Shown here piece after piece: positions 43,704 to 53,106 of a DNA stretch of 64,000 nucleotides; position 1 is the first letter of the stretch; the number at the start of each line of letters is the position of its first letter. The notes under the pieces are model-generated. The model worked only from the letters and a program-made list of their open reading frames with translations, did no database searches and was not told the origin of the DNA. Location: NCBI RefSeq assembly GCF_009856295.1, contig NZ_WMEU01000001.1:1240001-1304000 (forward strand), in the 5' to 3' direction. Source of the stretch: Pontibacillus yanchengensis (lineage in GTDB: Bacteria > Bacillota > Bacilli > Bacillales > BH030062). Position numbers and translations under genes: made by a program.

Positions 43704-44249
43704 ATGAGTAATCGTTTGGACACACGTATCTTAGTATTATTGTCATTGCTTGTAGGTATTGGAGCTGTTTTACACATTTTTGCTCCACCGATTTTATTTG
43801 GTATGAAGCCGGATATGCTTCTTGTCATGATGTTCTTGGGTATTCTATTATTTCCTAAGCTTCCTTATGTAATGTTGCTATCCTTCGTAACAGGCGGTAT
43901 TTCTGCTCTAACGACATCCGTACCTGGTGGACAAATTGCAAATGTAGTTGATAAACCTATTACAGCTTTACTATTTTTTGGAGTATATGTTGCTTTAAGC
44001 AAAGTTATGAGCTCTAACAAACTAGCACCTATCCTTACAGCTTTCGGCACACTCATAAGTGGAACAATCTTTTTATTTGTAGCTGTAATGCTCATTGGTC
44101 TTGTAGAAACCACATTTAGTGCTCTATTCTTGGCTGTTGTACTTCCAACAGCTGCTTTTAATACAGTAGCAATGATTGTCATTTATCCAATTGTCCAAAA
44201 GATTTTTGCACGCACACGAATTGCGCAAATTTCATCTAAAGCATCATAA
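43704..44249 (+). CDS. trpP: Tryptophan transporter TrpP (YhaG)
   Basis: A 181-residue protein with five to six membrane helices, LSLLVGIGAVLHIFAPPILF near the start and FGMKPDMLLVMMFLGILLFP after it: the TrpP family of energy-coupled tryptophan importers. I choose the second ATG, 8 bases after GAGGAG; the first ATG overlaps that site. It is controlled by the TRAP site. A terminator follows. Confidence 0.9.
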   Translation: MSNRLDTRILVLLSLLVGIGAVLHIFAPPILFGMKPDMLLVMMFLGILLFPKLPYVMLLSFVTGGISALTTSVPGGQIANVVDKPITALLFFGVYVALSKVMSSNKLAPILTAFGTLISGTIFLFVAVMLIGLVETTFSALFLAVVLPTAAFNTVAMIVIYPIVQKIFARTRIAQISSKAS

Positions 44250-44262
44250 TTTTACTTTTCCA

Positions 44263-44292
44263 CCCCTGACGTGAAGTCAGGGGTTTTTATTT
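44263..44292 (+). terminator. trpP terminator
   Basis: CCCCTGAC pairs with GTCAGGGG, then TTTTTATTT. Confidence 0.85.
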
Positions 44293-44463
44293 AAATCATA
44301 TAGGGAATAATGAATTAAGTAAGCGTCGTTGCTTGTAGGGAGGATGTATAATCCATCATACATATGCTTATAAAACTTTGAATTTTCTAAAAGGAAATGA
44401 CATTTATACCTCTACAGGCACTTAAAAAACGGATATAATAGTAGCTAGAAAGGAGTTTTGAAT

Positions 44464-44889
44464 ATGGGAAAAAGTAAATCATTAGTGCTAGGATTTGTTG
44501 TAGGAGGCGTTGTAAGTGCAGCAGCAACATTACTTTCTACTCCTTCTTCAGGCAATCAAATCCGAAACCAAGCAAAAGATACCTCTACACGTTTGAAAGA
44601 TACCATAACCAATTTAAAAGGTGAAGGCAGGGAACTTACCGAACAAATTGCTCAAACCTCAAAAGAAGGAGCTATTCTACTAAAAGATCTTTCTTCTGAC
44701 ATTAAGCAGTCAATTGAAAGCTGGAAGCAAACAATTGAGCCCCACCAACGTAATATTCAAAAACACCTTCAAGAAATTGAGGATAGCTTAAAAGAATTAG
44801 AAGAAAAAGCAAACCAAAACCAAAATGAAATCCAAGTCCAAGAGCATCCTCCAACTCCGGCAGCTGCCGAAGACGAAGAACAACATTAA
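44464..44889 (+). CDS. yhaH: YhaH, YtxH-domain protein
   Basis: A 141-residue protein: an N-terminal Gly-rich membrane segment (LVLGFVVGGVVSAAATLLST) typical of YtxH-like stress proteins, then a long helical, Glu/Gln-rich coiled region (SLKELEEKANQNQNEIQVQE). AAAGGAG lies 8 bases before the ATG at 44464. Location after trpP matches B. subtilis yhaH. Confidence 0.82.
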   Translation: MGKSKSLVLGFVVGGVVSAAATLLSTPSSGNQIRNQAKDTSTRLKDTITNLKGEGRELTEQIAQTSKEGAILLKDLSSDIKQSIESWKQTIEPHQRNIQKHLQEIEDSLKELEEKANQNQNEIQVQEHPPTPAAAEDEEQH

Positions 44890-44900
44890 ATCCAAACACA

Positions 44901-44933
44901 AAGCCTGCTACTATCTGTAGTAGGCTTTTTTAA
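44901..44933 (+). terminator. yhaH terminator
   Basis: AAGCCTGCTAC pairs with GTAGTAGGCTT, then TTTT. Confidence 0.85.
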
Positions 44934-45088
44934 TGTAGGGGAGAGACACCCCTTGGAAAAATTTGCTCGGTACAATTCCATCTACTTATGAAATATCTAA
45001 TGTTTAAGTATTATGACAATGAGTGGGAATAAAAAACTTAGCAAATCTTCCTTTTGTAAATTTATATCCTGCCCCTATAAAAGTACAA

Positions 45089-45370
45089 GGAACAAAAGCG
45101 GAAGTGCCCGCTTAGCAACGTACAAGCTGCTGCCAAAGAGCGCGGATTGGTTCGATGTTGCTGCACAATGCAGCCGGTCTTAATCGAACTTCCATCACTC
45201 GAGAACTCCCCCTGAATCCGTATGAGATAAAGGAAACACGAAGGAGCGATAGCGATTAGATGTTGACTTATTGTAAGGAGGTACAGGAAGTTTTTTAGTC
45301 GATCGGAGCTGGACGTGGCCTCTATAACTTATTAATTTATACACAAACCAACACTTTTATAATTTCCTGG
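45089..45370 (+). repeat. 270-bp dispersed repeat, long copy
   Basis: GGAACAAAAGCGGAAGTGCC, TTCGAT...ATCGAA enclosing GCTGC-ACAAT-GCAGC, GAGATAAAGGAAACACGAAG, GTTGACTTATTGTAAGGAGG, GGAGCTGGACGTGGCC, and the end CACTTTTATAATTTCCTGG. It lies between convergent yhaH and opuAC, flanked by terminators. The gap 44934-45088 holds nothing I recognise. Confidence 0.85.
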
Positions 45371-45380
45371 CTATACAGCA

Positions 45381-45416
45381 AAAAAGCCCTGCTCAAATGA
45401 GCAGGGCTTTTTTTGT
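45381..45416. terminator. opuA terminator (bidirectional)
   Basis: AAAAAGCCCTGCTC pairs with GAGCAGGGCTTTTT. Confidence 0.85.
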
Positions 45417-45423
45417 GAAGTAT

Positions 45424-46365
45424 TTATTCAGATTTCAGGTCTTCAATAGAGCTGATATCCATGTATTTCGGAACAACTAGACCGATTTTTGCACCTTCAA
45501 GGTTCGCACCAAGATCTTCTAGGCTGTCTTTATTTGACTCATAAAGATCGCCGTGAGTACCTGGTAACCATGCAGCTACCATACCGTCAGCTTCGCCTTC
45601 AGCAACTGCTTGCCACATAGCGGCGTTTTGCAGTTGAGTAAGCTTAACTTCGAAACCTTGTTGACGAAGTACTTCGCCAATTACGTTTGTAGAAGCAATC
45701 TCAGAGTCCCAAGATACATAAACAAGTTTCGCTTTCGTACCATCGACTTTTTCTGTTCCTTTTGTCCATTCGCTTACCTTGTCAGAGTTTTCTTTAACCC
45801 AATTCTTAGCAGCTTCTTCGATTGGAGTTCCGTCTTTTCGTGCAAGCATGACTTTACCCATTTCTTCAGAAGACCATTTGAACTGATCTAGAATCTTATA
45901 TAGATTTGGTTTCTCTTCTTTAAGACCTGTTTTTACCATTGTCTTGATTTGCTCTTCGCCACCAAACACACCTTTTGGATCTTCTAGATATTTAAGGTCA
46001 TATTTAGCGAACTTCCAGTGTGGTGTCCAACCTGTAACAATGATTGGCTCTTCGTCTTCAATAGCGTTGCCTAGTGCTTCCGTCATAGCTCCACCAGAAG
46101 AAGTTTGTACTTCCCAGTTTTCAAGACCATATTCTTCTACTGCTTTTTCAGATGTCTTCACAACACCTGCACCAGCGTCGATACCAGTGATTGTGTAATC
46201 AAGTTCTTCTCCAATAGCAGCTTTCGATTCTCCACCTTCAGCGCTATCTCCATTGGATGAACCAGAATCAGATGATCCTCCATCAGAAGAACCGCAACCT
46301 GCAGCTACGATTGAAAGTGACAAACCAGCCGCCAAACCTAGACGTTTCCAGTTTAAATTAAACAT
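45424..46365 (-). CDS. opuAC: Glycine betaine-binding lipoprotein (OpuAC-like)
   Basis: A 313-residue lipoprotein with lipobox VAAGC (Cys24) and an acidic Ser/Gly linker, then the QAT-family binding fold: GIDAGAGVVKTSEKAVEEYG, WTPHWKFAKYDLKYLEDP and AAWLPGTHGDLYESN. Trp residues in such stretches cage the trimethylammonium group. It binds glycine betaine or related osmolytes at the cell surface. AAAGGGGAG precedes the ATG at 46365. Third gene of the opu operon. Confidence 0.9.
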   Translation of the reverse strand: MFNLNWKRLGLAAGLSLSIVAAGCGSSDGGSSDSGSSNGDSAEGGESKAAIGEELDYTITGIDAGAGVVKTSEKAVEEYGLENWEVQTSSGGAMTEALGNAIEDEEPIIVTGWTPHWKFAKYDLKYLEDPKGVFGGEEQIKTMVKTGLKEEKPNLYKILDQFKWSSEEMGKVMLARKDGTPIEEAAKNWVKENSDKVSEWTKGTEKVDGTKAKLVYVSWDSEIASTNVIGEVLRQQGFEVKLTQLQNAAMWQAVAEGEADGMVAAWLPGTHGDLYESNKDSLEDLGANLEGAKIGLVVPKYMDISSIEDLKSE

Positions 46366-46448
46366 AATTGATACTCCCCTTTTTTTTAAATGTACTTCCC
46401 TATATTTTGACTTTTCCTTAAAGAAGAAAAAGAGCAAAAACAATTTCT

Positions 46449-47291
46449 TTATTCACCCTTTTGCGTGTTAAGGCTTTGAGTGAAACGGTCAATAATAATC
46501 GCTAGAATAACGATACTTACACCAGCTACGAAGCCTAGTCCAACATTGTTACGTGATAAGGATTCAATTACTTTTTGACCTAGACCTTCTGCACCAATCA
46601 TGGATGCAATAACAACCATGGAAAGTGCAAGCATTACTGTTTGGTTAATACCTGCCATAATGGTTTTCTTTGCCATAGGCAGCTGAACTTTAAATAACTT
46701 CTGAAATCCTGTTGTACCAAAGGCTTCTGATGCTTCAATCAATTCTTTCGATACTTGGCGAATACCTAAGTTCGTAAAACGAACAGTTGGAGGTACTGCG
46801 AAAATAACAGATGCAAACACCCCTGGAACCATTCCGATACCAAAGAAGGCAACGGCTGGGATTAAATATACAAAGGCTGGCATCGTCTGCATAAAGTCGA
46901 GAACTGGTGTAATAATTGCCTCTACGACCCTACTTTTCGCCATCCATATCCCAAATGGAACACCTACAATTACGGATATAATACTCGAGGTTATAACGAG
47001 TGAGAATGTATCCATTAAGTCTTGCCATAGATCTTGGTTGAATATAAACCATAAACCTATGAAAGCAAAAATCGCTAAACCAATACGTTTACCTGTAACA
47101 AAGAAGGCCAAAATGGCAATCAAAGCAATGAACAACCATGGGTTTATCCATTGTAGTGTTTCACTAAGCCATTCAATAAAGGCACCTAAATTATCTTTGA
47201 TTGGCTCGAATAAGAATTCAAAATTATCTGTAATCCAGTCTGTTAAATTACTGATCCACTGTTTCATCGGAATCGTTTCGATGATCTTCAT
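46449..47291 (-). CDS. opuAB: Glycine betaine ABC permease (OpuAB-like)
   Basis: A 280-residue permease with about seven membrane helices and the EAA loop EASEAFGTTGFQKLFKVQLP that contacts the ATPase. The amphipathic N-terminus (WISNLTDWITDNFEFLFEPI) is typical of OpuAB/ProW. GAGGTG lies 7 bases before the ATG, inside the ATPase gene, so translation is probably coupled. Confidence 0.9.
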   Translation of the reverse strand: MKIIETIPMKQWISNLTDWITDNFEFLFEPIKDNLGAFIEWLSETLQWINPWLFIALIAILAFFVTGKRIGLAIFAFIGLWFIFNQDLWQDLMDTFSLVITSSIISVIVGVPFGIWMAKSRVVEAIITPVLDFMQTMPAFVYLIPAVAFFGIGMVPGVFASVIFAVPPTVRFTNLGIRQVSKELIEASEAFGTTGFQKLFKVQLPMAKKTIMAGINQTVMLALSMVVIASMIGAEGLGQKVIESLSRNNVGLGFVAGVSIVILAIIIDRFTQSLNTQKGE

Positions 47292-48477
47292 TCAATGACA
47301 CCTCACTTCCAGCTAGCGCTCCTATTACAGCACCACGTACAATAACTCCTCGTAATTTCCCATCTTCTACAACAGCAATTGGTACTGGAGAATCATGAAT
47401 CATGTCAAAAATCTCATTCATAGATGTTTCAAGAGAAGCTGTTGGTACATCAGTTACCATAATTTGATTTAGGTCTGTTATATTGTTTTGCTTCGCTTCT
47501 GAAGCTTTATCAGCTGTTACATAGCCCTTTAGGTTACGTGAACGATCTGTAACATAAATACTAGACAGTCCTTCTTCTCTCATACGCTCTAGAGCTACAC
47601 GAGGACCATGTTTTTCTATGTTCACCGTCTCTGGGCGTTTCATAATATGTTGTGCAGTTAAGACCTTGGAACGATCTACGTCTTCAACGAATTTCTCTAC
47701 ATAATCATTTGCTGGGTTTACTAATATTTCTTCAGGGGAACCGATTTGTACAATCGAACCATCTTTCATTAATGCAATACGATCACCGATACGAAGTGCT
47801 TCGTCCAAATCGTGTGTAATGAAGATGATTGTTTTCTGCATACGTTCCTGAATATCCAATAGTTCATCTTGCATTTCTTTACGAATCAATGGGTCAAGTG
47901 CAGAGAAAGCCTCATCCATTAATAGCACTTCTGGATCATTGGCTAATGCTCGTGCTAAACCAACACGCTGGCGCATACCTCCTGAAAGTTGACCAGGATA
48001 TTGATTTATGAAACTACCTAGTCCTACTAATTCAAGCGCCTCTTTCGATTTTTCAGCTCTTTTGCTTTTATCGATACCTTGTACCTCTAGACCAAATTCG
48101 GCATTTTCTAGAACAGTACGGTATGGGAATAAAGCGAAGCTTTGGAAAACCATACTCATTTTCTTACGACGAATGTCTCTCAAGTCTTTGCTGCTCATTT
48201 TGGAGAGATTATCGTCATTAATATAAACACTACCTTCTGTTGGTTCAATCAGACGGTTAAGTAAACGGACTAGTGTAGATTTACCACTACCAGAAAGTCC
48301 CATAATAACGAATATTTCACTTTGTTCTACTTCAAAATTACATCGATTTACACCGACTGTATTACCTGTTTTCTCAAGTATTTCTTCTTTTCCATAACCT
48401 TCATCAAGCAATTTTTGTGCTTGGGAAGGATTCTTACCGAAAATCTTTGATAAGTTTTCTACTTTGATGATCGGCAC
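47248..48477 (-). CDS. opuAA: Glycine betaine ABC ATPase with CBS domains (OpuAA-like)
   Basis: A 409-residue ATPase: Walker A GLSGSGKSTLVRLLNRL, signature LSGGMRQRVGLARALA, Walker B VLLMDEAFSALDP, then tandem CBS domains (HIMKRPETVNIEKHGPR and IMVTDVPTASLETSMNEI). In OpuA the CBS pair senses ionic strength or c-di-AMP. First gene of the operon; overlaps opuAB by 44 bases. Confidence 0.92.
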   Translation of the reverse strand: MPIIKVENLSKIFGKNPSQAQKLLDEGYGKEEILEKTGNTVGVNRCNFEVEQSEIFVIMGLSGSGKSTLVRLLNRLIEPTEGSVYINDDNLSKMSSKDLRDIRRKKMSMVFQSFALFPYRTVLENAEFGLEVQGIDKSKRAEKSKEALELVGLGSFINQYPGQLSGGMRQRVGLARALANDPEVLLMDEAFSALDPLIRKEMQDELLDIQERMQKTIIFITHDLDEALRIGDRIALMKDGSIVQIGSPEEILVNPANDYVEKFVEDVDRSKVLTAQHIMKRPETVNIEKHGPRVALERMREEGLSSIYVTDRSRNLKGYVTADKASEAKQNNITDLNQIMVTDVPTASLETSMNEIFDMIHDSPVPIAVVEDGKLRGVIVRGAVIGALAGSEVSLNEDHRNDSDETVDQ

Positions 48478-48568
48478 TAATGCTCACCCCTCTTACGTTT
48501 TGACTAGTACTTTTGGACGTCTTTTTGTAACTACGTGTTTACGTGTTTGTTGAACAACTACCTTTTAT

Positions 48569-48654
48569 ACTATATATGATAAATAACAAATGAACAAACT
48601 ATAAATACTTTTAAATATGAATATTTTAAACGTACAGTTGAAACTGAACAAACT
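48569..48654 (-). promoter_or_regulatory. opuA promoter with repeated operator-like boxes
   Basis: On the minus strand TTGTTC-17-TATAGT (48597 to 48569). The -35 lies inside TGAACAAACT (plus strand 48591-48600), which recurs exactly at 48645-48654. A related palindrome TTGTTGAACAA lies at 48547-48557. These are good candidate sites for the divergent GbsR/OpcR-like regulator (inference). Confidence 0.6.
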
Positions 48655-48774
48655 TTTGAACATGAAAGCTTCATTTTCCTCTTTTTTTCTCTAAAATGCT
48701 ATCCAATCTGTTATTTTCTATTTTCTCTCATTTATAGTAGGGTAGGAATAGTATGAGAGAAGGAGGACCTTCCA

Positions 48775-49269
48775 ATGCCCAATATGGACAATGATACTGT
48801 ACTTAGTGAAGTACAATATAATGCTGTCACAGAATTTTCAAAGACATTAGAAATGTTTAGTCTTACTCCTTCAGAAGCAAGACTATTTGTAACTTTATAC
48901 ATAGAAGGCGAACCGATGACCCTTGATGAAATGAGCGAAGCGCTAGCAAAAAGCAAGACTTCCATGAGCACTGGAATCCGAACCCTTCTCGACTTAAATT
49001 TAGTCGAACGGGTTTGGAAAAAAGGAGTAAGAAAAGATTTATATCAAGCAAATGATAACCTTTTCCCAAAATTTATGGCTTCTTATGTTCAACGCTGGCT
49101 TGATGCAGCTTGTAGACAGAAGCAATCACTAGAAGAAACGAAGACACTTTTAGAAAGAGAACAAGGAAACATACAAACTGAATACGTAAATGATCTTAAA
49201 GAGCGTCTTGATGAAATGATTGAATTTCACTGTTTAATTACGAAAGCATTTGAAAAACTTGATCATTAA
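48775..49269 (+). CDS. GbsR/OpcR-type MarR-like regulator of osmolyte uptake
   Basis: A 164-residue winged-helix protein: LTPSEARLFVTLYIEGEPMT, recognition region LAKSKTSMSTGIRTLLDLNL and wing VERVWKKGVRKDLYQ, matching the GbsR/OpcR branch that senses choline or glycine betaine. It is divergent from opuA across 297 bases holding repeated boxes, so it likely represses that operon. AAGGAGG lies 8 bases before the ATG. A CCCCC/GGGGG terminator follows at about 49305-49340. Confidence 0.85.
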   Translation: MPNMDNDTVLSEVQYNAVTEFSKTLEMFSLTPSEARLFVTLYIEGEPMTLDEMSEALAKSKTSMSTGIRTLLDLNLVERVWKKGVRKDLYQANDNLFPKFMASYVQRWLDAACRQKQSLEETKTLLEREQGNIQTEYVNDLKERLDEMIEFHCLITKAFEKLDH

Positions 49270-49517
49270 TTTTTCACTTCTTAGCTTCTCTCTTTCTCAT
49301 TAGTTATCCCCCCCGTTTGTTTTTTTAGATGTGGGGGATTTTACCATTCAAAATTTTCAACTCATTTATGTTCTTTCACATCAACTTTCATAAGAATTTA
49401 ATAATTTAATATGTATTTTTTTACGCATGATTATTTTCAACTGAGACGTTTTCCTGAGATAATATAAGTGAATGTTGTATAGGAAAGGTTATTTTTTATG
49501 CGAGGGAGGGGTACTAG

Positions 49518-50090
49518 ATGAGTCAAGAAGAGCGTTCGTCAATTCATGAAGCCATCTTATTCAGCCATAAAATGGCTCAACTAAGTAAGGCTCTATGGAA
49601 AACAATAGAAAAAGATTGGCAACAATGGATCAAGCCGTTTAATTTAAATATAAATGAACATCACATTCTTTGGATTGCGTATCACCTTAAAGGAGCAAGT
49701 GTTTCTGAGGTATCTAAATTTGGAGTCATGCACGTTTCAACAGCATTTAATTTCTCTAAAAAATTGGAAGAAAGAGAACTACTTACTTTTTCGAAAAGGG
49801 AGAATGACAAGCGTAATACGTATATTCAATTAACAGAACAAGGAGAAGCATTGCTTCTAGAAACGATGAAAACGTATAATCCAGAAAATAACTCCTTGTT
49901 AACTGGTACACAACCGTTGAAAGAACTTTATGGTAAATTTCCAGAATTCTTAGACTTAGTAGCACTTATAAGAGAGATTTATGGACCGGAATACTTAGAG
50001 ATATTAGAACGTTCCATGAATAATATTGAAGAAGAATTCTATGATGAGGAAGATTTCTTCACAAACGCAAGTATTCTCAAACAGGAATAA
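49518..50090 (+). CDS. hpr: Transition-state regulator Hpr (ScoC)
   Basis: A 190-residue MarR-family protein with the Hpr-specific N-terminus ([20 protein letters not shown]), HTH around [20 protein letters not shown] and [20 protein letters not shown], and an acidic tail. Hpr represses exoprotease genes and oligopeptide permeases and shapes sporulation. AGGGAGGGG precedes the ATG. Position beside yhaI and prsA matches B. subtilis. Confidence 0.92.
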   Translation: MSQEERSSIHEAILFSHKMAQLSKALWKTIEKDWQQWIKPFNLNINEHHILWIAYHLKGASVSEVSKFGVMHVSTAFNFSKKLEERELLTFSKRENDKRNTYIQLTEQGEALLLETMKTYNPENNSLLTGTQPLKELYGKFPEFLDLVALIREIYGPEYLEILERSMNNIEEEFYDEEDFFTNASILKQE

Positions 50091-50169
50091 TCTCTTTTAT
50101 TCCTGTTCTTTTTATGTCTTTCCTAACTACGGGCAGTATTACATTTAACTAGTAGAGCATATATACATA

Positions 50170-50511
50170 CTATATTACATTCACTAAGCATTTTTTAAAC
50201 TCCTCCATCAACTCTTCGTACTTTCCTTCTTTATGTAAAGCATCCATTGTGTCATCCGGATGTAGTTTCATATTTAACATACCAGCAAAATGAATGAGCA
50301 GAGATGTGTAATCTAATAGGCCTTCTTCTTTTTGTTCCTCATACATATTCTGTAATGTATGTAACAAGCTTAGTACCTCTTGATATTCCTCTTCTTTTAG
50401 CCCTTTTTCCAAAATCATCTTCGTGAACGGGTAGTGATCCGTTTTAGACATTTGCGATAGAAGCCTGACATGAAATGCTATCATTTCTGTGTCATACACT
50501 TTATTCTCCAC
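50170..50511 (-). CDS. yhaI: YhaI, DUF1878 family
   Basis: A 113-residue helical acidic protein, the length of B. subtilis YhaI: MIAFHVRLLSQMSKTDHYPF, then LIHFAGMLNMKLHPDDTMDA. I start at GTG 50511, 9 bases after GAGGAGAG; the longer upstream frame lacks a ribosome site. Function unknown. Convergent with hpr. Confidence 0.8.
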   Translation of the reverse strand: MENKVYDTEMIAFHVRLLSQMSKTDHYPFTKMILEKGLKEEEYQEVLSLLHTLQNMYEEQKEEGLLDYTSLLIHFAGMLNMKLHPDDTMDALHKEGKYEELMEEFKKCLVNVI

Positions 50512-50806
50512 ACCAATTCTCTCCTCTTTAGCACTACAATTTTTCCAGCTTGTGACCCTCGTCACGATGCGTCTCAAGACTTTCTAAAACTTTTTACAAA
50601 AACCCTATTGATTTCTTCTTCAAAACATCGTATCATTCCATAGGACTGATGATATTTTAAATAAAAACGCGTACTTTTGAAACTCTCTCTTCGAAGGAAA
50701 TGCACAACTAAATTTCCTACTTATTTATGTACAAATAACATTAATATTCTACAAGATATTTTACTATAAATATGAATTGATTGTCACAATAAGGGGGTTG
50801 ATGAGG

Positions 50807-51361
50807 ATGAACTTAAACTGCTGGAAATCCTTTAACATCACTAAAGAATTTGGTTCAAATCGAATTTATTTACTAAGTCTTATACTTGGTACTTTTTCAT
50901 TTATTCTCTTATATTTACCCGTTTCTATGCTACACCAGCATCAAGCAGTGAAAGATCATGGATTGTTTCCGATAGCAGTGGCGTTATTCTTACTTCCCAT
51001 TATCCACAAGTTAATGCATATGATTCCGCTCTTACTGCTAAATAAACGAGTGCGTATTCGCTGGAAATTAAAGCGTGGTATCTTACCGACATTCTCATAT
51101 CGTACGTTTTCCACTTTATCAAAGAAAACGTCTATTCTAATGGCATTAGCACCAACGTTATTTTTGACGATCCCGGGAATCGTAACTAGCTACGTATTCC
51201 CGAATTATTACGCATATATCTTAGTGTTTACTGCTGTTAATATTGGCTTGTCTTTTACCGATTTCTTATGTGTAAGACAATTCTTACTTGCACCAAAAAA
51301 ATGTATTATTGAAAATGCAAAAGATGGATACGACATCTTGATTGACAGATACAAACAATAA
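50807..51361 (+). CDS. DUF3267-type membrane protein (YhaJ-like)
   Basis: A 184-residue protein with four membrane helices: LLSLILGTFSFILLYLPVSM, FPIAVALFLLPIIHKLMHMI, SILMALAPTLFLTIPGIVTS and YAYILVFTAVNIGLSFTDFL. The Pro- and His-containing helix 2 and a DFL motif fit DUF3267. GGGGG lies 9 bases before the chosen ATG; earlier TTG and ATG codons are too close. Function unknown; the position matches B. subtilis yhaJ. Confidence 0.7.
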   Translation: MNLNCWKSFNITKEFGSNRIYLLSLILGTFSFILLYLPVSMLHQHQAVKDHGLFPIAVALFLLPIIHKLMHMIPLLLLNKRVRIRWKLKRGILPTFSYRTFSTLSKKTSILMALAPTLFLTIPGIVTSYVFPNYYAYILVFTAVNIGLSFTDFLCVRQFLLAPKKCIIENAKDGYDILIDRYKQ

Positions 51362-51394
51362 TGAGAGTGTAAACGTAATATCCAGGATTTTAAT

Positions 51395-51425
51395 AAAAAA
51401 ACACCCTGCTTAGGGTGTTTTTTTC
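51395..51425 (+). terminator. Terminator of the YhaJ-like gene
   Basis: AAAAAACACCCT pairs with AGGGTGTTTTTT. Confidence 0.85.
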
Positions 51426-51505
51426 GCTAGTTAAAACTTTAATCTGTTCAACAGATGTAATTTTTGATACAGTAATTTCATAGGTGCAAAAGGAGGTTCT
51501 TAATC

Positions 51506-51685
51506 GTGACAGTATTTTTTGTACCATTTGCGCTGTTAATTTTATTCATGTTTAATTCACTTACCCATTCTTTGTGCCTGAAAACAGAGATGGCAACTGA
51601 AAAACAACCTAAAGTATTTCGAACCATCAATATTTTAATCACAATTCTACTCATTTCCTCTTACGTTGAAGTGTTGTACACATAA
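51506..51685 (+). CDS. Small two-helix membrane protein (59 aa, GTG start)
   Basis: VTVFFVPFALLILFMFNSLT is helix 1 and TINILITILLISSYVEVLYT is helix 2, joined by a charged loop (KTEMATEKQPKVFR). AAAGGAGG lies 9 bases before the GTG. It is convergent with the yhzE-like gene and followed by a strong shared terminator. No family recognised. Confidence 0.65.
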   Translation: MTVFFVPFALLILFMFNSLTHSLCLKTEMATEKQPKVFRTINILITILLISSYVEVLYT

Positions 51686-51740
51686 CTTAAGAAGGAATAG
51701 AGACCGATTAGAACGCACATGACATTTTCGTGCATACGAA

Positions 51741-51777
51741 AAAAGAACTACCTAATGATTAGGTAGTTCTTTTTTTG
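51741..51777. terminator. Bidirectional terminator
   Basis: AAAGAACTACCT pairs with AGGTAGTTCTTT, T-run after. Confidence 0.85.
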
Positions 51778-51797
51778 TCGCTGTATTTAGGAGGTTC

Positions 51798-51884
51798 CTA
51801 GTACAACCAAGATGCACCAACGATGATTAACAAGATGAACAATACAACAATCAAGGCAAATCCTCCGCCATAACCTTTACTCAT
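51798..51884 (-). CDS. yhzE: YjcZ family sporulation peptide (YhzE-like, 28 aa)
   Basis: MSKGYGGGFALIVVLFILLI followed by IVGASWLY: the Gly-Tyr-Gly head and single hydrophobic helix of the YjcZ/YhzE family, tiny proteins made in sporulating cells. AAGGAGGTG lies 5 bases before the ATG. Its place next to prsA agrees with B. subtilis. Confidence 0.85.
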   Translation of the reverse strand: MSKGYGGGFALIVVLFILLIIVGASWLY

Positions 51885-52083
51885 AAGAACACCTCCTTTT
51901 CCAACTAACTAAGATATCTTATGCGTAAGAAAAAAACCTGAATAGGCGTTTGCCCCAATTTCTCAAAAGTTTTGTGTATCCATCATACTTCTATTGATTT
52001 ATTCATCAATATGTTATAGTATTTTGATGATATGGTTGTCCCTTAAAATGGAAATTAATTTACATATAGGAGTGCTTACGAAT

Positions 52084-52959
52084 ATGAAAAAACTCACTCT
52101 AGCCACTACTTTTGCTGCTAGTGTTCTAGCTTTAACAGCTTGTTCTCAATCTCAATCAGACCAATCTGAGTTAGTTGTTGAGTCCAAAAATGGGAATATT
52201 ACGAAAGAACAATTCTATGAGGAACTGAAAGATCGTTACGGGGATCAAGTTTTGCATGAAATGATTGTTAAAGAAGTACTGAATGATGATTTTGAAGTAA
52301 CAAAGGAAGAAGTGGAACAAGAGCTTGAAAGGTATAAGAGTCAATACGGTGATCAATTTGACCAAGCTCTCCAGCAAATGGGTTTCCAAAACGAAGAAGA
52401 TTTCAAAACCGTACTAGAATATAGCTTACTGCAGCAGAAAGCAGCTACAGCAAAGGTTGAAGTTAGTGATGAAGACATTCAACAACGCTATGAGCGTATG
52501 AAAACTGAACTACAAGCAAGCCACATTATTGTTGATTCAGAAGAAAAAGCTAAAGAAGTTGCCAAAAAGGTAAAAGAAGGGAATAAAAGTTTCGCTGAAC
52601 TTGCCAAAGAATATTCAACTGGTCCTTCCGCTTCAAAGGGTGGAGACTTAGGTACATTTGGTCCAGGAAAAATGGATCCTGCCTTTGAAGATGCTGCCTA
52701 TGCACTTGAAGAAGGCGAAGTGAGTGATCCTGTTCAATCGTCTTTTGGTTGGCATATCATTAAAGTATCAGACAAAAAAGAAACAGATGTAAAACCACTA
52801 GATGAAATGAGAGACCAAATTAAGTCAGAGCTCCAAAAACAACAAGTCAATAATGCAGATGCAAAAACATCCATAGATCAAATCATTAAGGATGCGAATG
52901 TGGATATTAAAATTAAAGAATTCAAAGATATATTCGATAATAAAGAATCAGCACAATAA
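52084..52959 (+). CDS. prsA: Foldase lipoprotein PrsA
   Basis: A 291-residue lipoprotein (292 in B. subtilis) with lipobox LTAC (Cys20), an N-terminal SurA-like part and a parvulin peptidyl-prolyl isomerase domain (QASHIIVDSEEKAKEVAKKV, FAELAKEYSTGPSASKGGDL, SSFGWHIIKV). It folds secreted proteins and PBPs outside the membrane. GGAG fixes the ATG at 52084. Hpr, Ecs and PrsA nearby all bear on secretion. Confidence 0.94.
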   Translation: MKKLTLATTFAASVLALTACSQSQSDQSELVVESKNGNITKEQFYEELKDRYGDQVLHEMIVKEVLNDDFEVTKEEVEQELERYKSQYGDQFDQALQQMGFQNEEDFKTVLEYSLLQQKAATAKVEVSDEDIQQRYERMKTELQASHIIVDSEEKAKEVAKKVKEGNKSFAELAKEYSTGPSASKGGDLGTFGPGKMDPAFEDAAYALEEGEVSDPVQSSFGWHIIKVSDKKETDVKPLDEMRDQIKSELQKQQVNNADAKTSIDQIIKDANVDIKIKEFKDIFDNKESAQ

Positions 52960-52966
52960 TGCTTAA

Positions 52967-52998
52967 AAGGATATCCAACCTGTGGATATCCTCTTTTT
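52967..52998 (+). terminator. prsA terminator
   Basis: AGGATATCC...GGATATCCT, then TTTTTT. Confidence 0.85.
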
Positions 52999-53106
52999 TG
53001 TTTTGTCCACATTGTGGACTCTCCTCATACAAAGCTCCGTTGTTTATAGATATATAATGCAGGATGGGTTATTCCAGTACATTTCCCCTACGTTTTATAA
53101 CACCAC

